A stretch of 9,747 nucleotides of DNA, taken from assembly GCA_035551935.1 (NCBI GenBank), contig DASZMJ010000450.1:1-9747 (forward strand), read 5' to 3'. This DNA is from DASZMJ01 sp035551935 (GTDB taxonomy: Bacteria > Planctomycetota > Planctomycetia > Isosphaerales > Isosphaeraceae). Every line of letters starts with the position of its first letter. Position 1 is the stretch's first letter. Of this stretch, positions 7,901-9,747 are shown in pieces. The position numbers and the translations under genes were made by a program. The notes beneath the pieces were generated by a model. The model worked only from the letters and a program-made list of their open reading frames with translations. It had not been told where the DNA came from and made no database searches.

Positions 7901-8055
7901 TCCTCGCCCACTACCGCGCGAAGGCCGACGACGCGAAGAAGCTCCTCGCCGTCGGCGCCTCCAAGGCCGACCCCACCCTCGACCCTCCCGCCCTCGCGGC
8001 CTGGACGATGCTGGCCAACGAGCTGCTGAACCTCGACGAAGCCTTGAACAAGTAG
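4939..8055 (+). CDS. PSCyt1-DUF1549-LamG-DUF1553 (PSD1) exported cytochrome-like protein
   Basis: This 1038-residue exported protein has the typical planctomycete order. Residues 1-33 are a Sec-type signal peptide, with likely cleavage after ASA at 31-33. Residues about 38-130 are PSCyt1, a cytochrome-c-like domain with C52-x-x-C55-H56 and a possible distal Met104 (QVMPPKK). Residues about 153-360 are PSCyt2/DUF1549 with a second CxxCH at 336-340, followed by DHKFDP. Residues about 465-615 are a LamG-like concanavalin fold (FSFGAWVKA, GEWTHLFVSYDGS, LIHDLRIYDRALTDQEV). Residues about 725-985 are DUF1553/PSD1 (NRLGLAQWLL, RVTVNRFWQEVFG, FGVSGELPSHPELLDWLA, ERTNTPLQALVTLND). The start has GGAGG at 4926-4930, 8 nt upstream. 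The protein is predicted to act outside the cytoplasm. Its reaction is unknown; heme binding is inferred from motifs, and the LamG part suggests carbohydrate or protein binding. The DUF1501 gene 100 nt downstream is its usual partner. Confidence 0.93.
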   Translation: MRPTPPDHRHPRPALLAASLALASLLAPGRASADDGPLEYNRDIRPILAENCFACHGPDSAARKADLRLDRREVAVEAGAVAPGKPDDSELIDRINSDDPKQVMPPKKTGKTLTAAEKDRLRRWIAAGAEYQPHWSLIAPKRPEPPPVKDAAWVRNPIDRFILARLEAEGLRPAPEADRRTLIRRLSLDLGGLPPTPEEVEAFVDDDRPDAYDRLVDRLMASPRWGEHRARYWLDAARYADTHGLHFDNFREMWSYRDWVIHAFNKNMPFDRFTVEQLAGDMLPGATLDQRVATGFGRCNITTNEGGTILEENLVLYNRDRTETFAQVFLGTTAGCAVCHDHKFDPLTQKEFYSLAAFFNNTTHGALDGNIKDTPPIAFVPDPQDRGRWDGLAAELAGVRQQVESRRASARPDFDRWLAALAPDAASAMTPTAGLELRAGLARRDADATAVEPDDRREAPLEVAHAGDFEKDRPFSFGAWVKAIKPGQVGAVVSRMDEGHDHRGWDLWVENGRVATHMISHWSDDAFKVSAELALKAGEWTHLFVSYDGSGKPAGVKIFVDGTPRPTRTDVDALKGTIRAQVPLKVGQRSAGGKLNQTLIHDLRIYDRALTDQEVERLVGGELAGGLLAKAADKRPAAEVDALFRWWLAAIDPPSRGLRERLAALEVEERAIKGRGTVAHVMQEKPGEPTAYVLFRGDYDKRREQVKADTPAMLPPLPTDLPHNRLGLAQWLLRPENPLTARVTVNRFWQEVFGAGLVRSTGDFGVSGELPSHPELLDWLAVDFRESGWDVQRFFRQVVTSASYRQAATASPEALEKDPGNRLLSRGPRFRIDGEMVRDYALAASGLLVEKVGGPSVRPYQPPGIWEAVAMPESNTRNYRRDDGASLYRRSLYTFWKRAAPPATMEIFNAPSRETCTVRRERTNTPLQALVTLNDEQFVEAARHLAQVVLRRDCGRDDDRIAFLAARVLGRPLRPEEAKVVRSSLDDLLAHYRAKADDAKKLLAVGASKADPTLDPPALAAWTMLANELLNLDEALNK

Positions 8056-8069
8056 TCCTACCAAATCCC

Positions 8070-8129
8070 CGTAGGGCAGGGCTCGCCCTGCCTCTTCATC
8101 CAGGGCGGCAGGGCGAGCCCTGCCCTACG
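8070..8129. repeat. Nested palindrome, 23-bp perfect arms, between the PSD1 and DUF1501 genes
   Basis: The arms 8070-8092 and 8107-8129 are perfect reverse complements around a 14-nt centre. Each arm is itself a small palindrome: GGCAGGGC-TC-GCCCTGCC at 8075-8092, and GGCAGGGC-GA-GCCCTGCC at 8107-8124. The DNA can therefore form one long stem or two adjacent short hairpins. It fills most of the 100-nt gap between two genes expected to share a transcript. It may be a dispersed REP-like element, and it could act as a partial terminator or an mRNA stabiliser. There is no T-run. Confidence 0.85.
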
Positions 8130-8155
8130 AATTCCGAGCTGATCGAGGACGAGAC

Positions 8156-9619
8156 ATGAGCCCCTTCGAGGAATACATCCGCTCCGAGAGCCGCCGCCAG
8201 TTCCTGGGCCGCGGGGTCAACGCGGTCGGCTGGGCGGCCCTGGCGAGCCTGCTCGGCGAGGGCAGGGCGCGGGCCGCCGATACGACCGGGGCGCACGGGC
8301 CGGCGACGATCGGCCCGCACTTCGCGCCCAAGGCCAAGCAGGTGATCTACCTGCACATGGTCGGCGGGCCGTCGCAGATGGACCTGTTCGACTACAAGCC
8401 GAAGATGGGCGACTGGTATGACAAGGACCTGCCCGACTCGGTCCGCATGGGCCAGCGGCTCACGACGATGACGTCGGGGCAGAAGCGGTTCCCGATCGCG
8501 CCGTCGAAATACAAGTTCCAGCAGTTCGGTCAGGGCGGCATGTGGATCTCGGAGATGCTGCCGCACACGTCGAAGATGGCCGACGACCTCTGCTTCATCC
8601 GGAGTATGCACACCGAGGCGATCAACCACGAGCCGGCCATCTGCATGATGCAGACCGGCAACCAGATCACCGGCCGGCCGTGCCTGGGGTCGTGGGTCTC
8701 GTACGGCCTCGGGTCATTGAATGATAACCTGCCGATGTTCGTCGTGCTGGTGGCCAAGCCGTCGAACAACGAGCAGATCCAGGCGATCTCGGGCCGGCTC
8801 TGGTCGTCGGGGTACATGCCGGGCCGGTACGCGGGGGTCACGTTCCGCTCGGGGGGCGACCCGATCCTCGACATCAACAACCCGCCGGGCGTGGATGCGT
8901 CGGTCCGCCGCGAGACGCTCGACGGCCTGAAGGCGCTCAACGCGATGAACTACCGGGTCGTCGGCGACCCCGAGACGCACACGCGGATCGAGCAGTACGA
9001 GCTGGCCTTCCGGATGCAGTCGAGCATCCCCGAGCTGACCTCGACGGCCAACGAGCCACCCTCGACCCTGGCGCTCTACGGCGAGGACGTGAAGAAGCCC
9101 GGCTCGTTCGCCCACTCGGCCTTGCTGGCGCGGCGGATGGTCGAGCGCGGGGTCCGGTTCGTGCAGATCTACCACAACAACTGGGACCACCACGGCAACC
9201 TCGGCGGCCGGATGCCCGACCAGTGCCGCGACGTCGACCAGCCGTGCTGGGGCCTCATCCAGGACCTCAAGGCCCGCGGCCTCTTCGACGAGACCCTGGT
9301 CATCTGGGGCGGCGAGTTCGGCCGCACGATCTACTCGCAAGGCGGCGTCAGCCACGACAACTACGGCCGCGACCACCACCCCCGCTGCTTCACCATGTGG
9401 ATGGCCGGCGGCGGCGCCCGGCCGGGGACCGTCTACGGCGAGACCGACGAATTCTCCTATAACATCATCAAAGATCCCGTCCACGTCCACGACTTCCACG
9501 CCACCATCCTCCACCTCCTCGGCTACGACCACAGCCACTTCACCTACCGCTACCAGGGGCTCGACCAGCGCCTCAGCGGCGTCGAGCCGGCGAAGGTCAT
9601 CAAGGAGCTGTTGGCCTGA
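8156..9619 (+). CDS. DUF1501 protein, Tat-exported, partner of the PSD1 protein
   Basis: The protein has 487 residues, in the usual range for DUF1501 proteins, which are distantly related to the sulfatase/alkaline phosphatase superfamily. A Tat signal begins the sequence (SRRQFLGRG at 12-20, hydrophobic stretch about 20-34, likely cleavage after ARA at 38-40). Conserved blocks follow: LHMVGGPSQMDLFDYKP at 66-82, NNWDHHGN at 341-348, WGGEFGRT at 384-391, GRDHHP at 404-409, AGGG at 417-420 and VHVHDFHATILHLLG at 442-456. The Asp, Glu and His residues in these blocks are likely metal ligands, by analogy with the superfamily. GAGG at 8145-8148 lies 7 nt before the ATG. The Tat route implies folding, possibly with cofactor insertion, before export. 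No enzymatic activity is established; a hydrolase-type role is inference. The gene follows the PSD1 gene as expected, but the nested palindrome at 8070-8129 intervenes. Confidence 0.93.
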   Translation: MSPFEEYIRSESRRQFLGRGVNAVGWAALASLLGEGRARAADTTGAHGPATIGPHFAPKAKQVIYLHMVGGPSQMDLFDYKPKMGDWYDKDLPDSVRMGQRLTTMTSGQKRFPIAPSKYKFQQFGQGGMWISEMLPHTSKMADDLCFIRSMHTEAINHEPAICMMQTGNQITGRPCLGSWVSYGLGSLNDNLPMFVVLVAKPSNNEQIQAISGRLWSSGYMPGRYAGVTFRSGGDPILDINNPPGVDASVRRETLDGLKALNAMNYRVVGDPETHTRIEQYELAFRMQSSIPELTSTANEPPSTLALYGEDVKKPGSFAHSALLARRMVERGVRFVQIYHNNWDHHGNLGGRMPDQCRDVDQPCWGLIQDLKARGLFDETLVIWGGEFGRTIYSQGGVSHDNYGRDHHPRCFTMWMAGGGARPGTVYGETDEFSYNIIKDPVHVHDFHATILHLLGYDHSHFTYRYQGLDQRLSGVEPAKVIKELLA

Positions 9620-9665
9620 CCCTCGCCCTGTCGTGGGCCGACGCATCGAAAACGGTCCTCGGCCG

Positions 9666-9729
9666 GGGTGGCACGCCCTGCAAGGGCGTGGTCCCCGGCT
9701 CGACCACGCCCTTGCAGGGCGTGCCACCC
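9666..9729. repeat. Nested palindrome, 28-bp perfect arms, downstream of the DUF1501 gene
   Basis: The arms 9666-9693 and 9702-9729 are perfect reverse complements around an 8-nt loop (CCCGGCTC). Each arm contains its own small palindrome, CACGCCCT-GCA-AGGGCGTG on the left and its complement on the right. With one bulged G, pairing continues outward through GGCC. The element lies 47 nt after the DUF1501 stop and could act as a transcription terminator, although no T-run follows. It may instead be a dispersed repeat. The rest of 9620-9747 shows no gene. Confidence 0.85.
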
Positions 9730-9747
9730 GGCCGGTGTGGACCCTCC

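Noticed and set aside
3886..8064. A 1392-codon open frame on the minus strand opposite the regulator and PSD1 genes
   Set aside because: It is antisense to well-supported domains, is made of repetitive Arg/Val/Gly/Ala/Asp-rich sequence with no recognisable motif, and is what strong GC-biased third positions in the + strand genes produce.

Overview
The window looks like a high-G+C (about 70% by eye) chromosomal segment of a planctomycete, most likely an Isosphaeraceae or Gemmataceae relative. The strongest evidence is a PSCyt1-PSCyt2(DUF1549)-PSD1(DUF1553) protein followed by a DUF1501 protein, a pairing that is characteristic of Planctomycetota and close relatives. The placement rests on remembered family knowledge, not on a search. 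All five supported genes are on the + strand, and every gap between them is under 300 bases.

Layout: (1) 2-1381, the 3'-portion of a HlyD/MacA-type membrane-fusion (periplasmic adaptor) protein, cut by the window edge. (2) 1382-1517, a gap with a plausible sigma70-type promoter (TTGACT-N18-TAGCAT). (3) 1518-3962, a membrane-anchored trypsin-like serine protease with an N-terminal cytoplasmic zinc ribbon and a C-terminal DUF1349-like beta-sandwich. (4) 3963-4176, a palindrome-rich gap with a 23-bp-arm hairpin, a perfect 15-bp-arm palindrome and a second promoter-like sequence (TTGCAA-N18-TAGGAT). (5) 4177-4911, a GntR-family regulator with an FCD ligand-binding domain. (6) 4939-8055, the large PSCyt/LamG/PSD1 protein, 27 nt after the regulator. 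(7) 8056-8155, a gap filled by a nested palindrome. (8) 8156-9619, a Tat-exported DUF1501 protein. (9) 9620-9747, a second nested palindrome of the same architecture and no gene.

How the genes may work together: the regulator, the PSD1 protein and the DUF1501 protein are plausibly one transcription unit, in which a metabolite-sensing GntR/FCD protein controls an exported cytochrome-like protein and its exported DUF1501 partner. The PSD1/DUF1501 function is not established. A role in extracytoplasmic polymer or carbohydrate processing is often suggested, but that is inference here. The adaptor protein and the protease look like separate units with no obvious link to the pair.

I found no RNA genes, CRISPR arrays, insertion sequences or defence or phage genes. 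The least explained signals are the long palindromes, present in three of the intergenic regions. Two of them share a palindrome-within-palindrome design, and a GAATTC/GGAGAA box lies just upstream of both predicted promoters.
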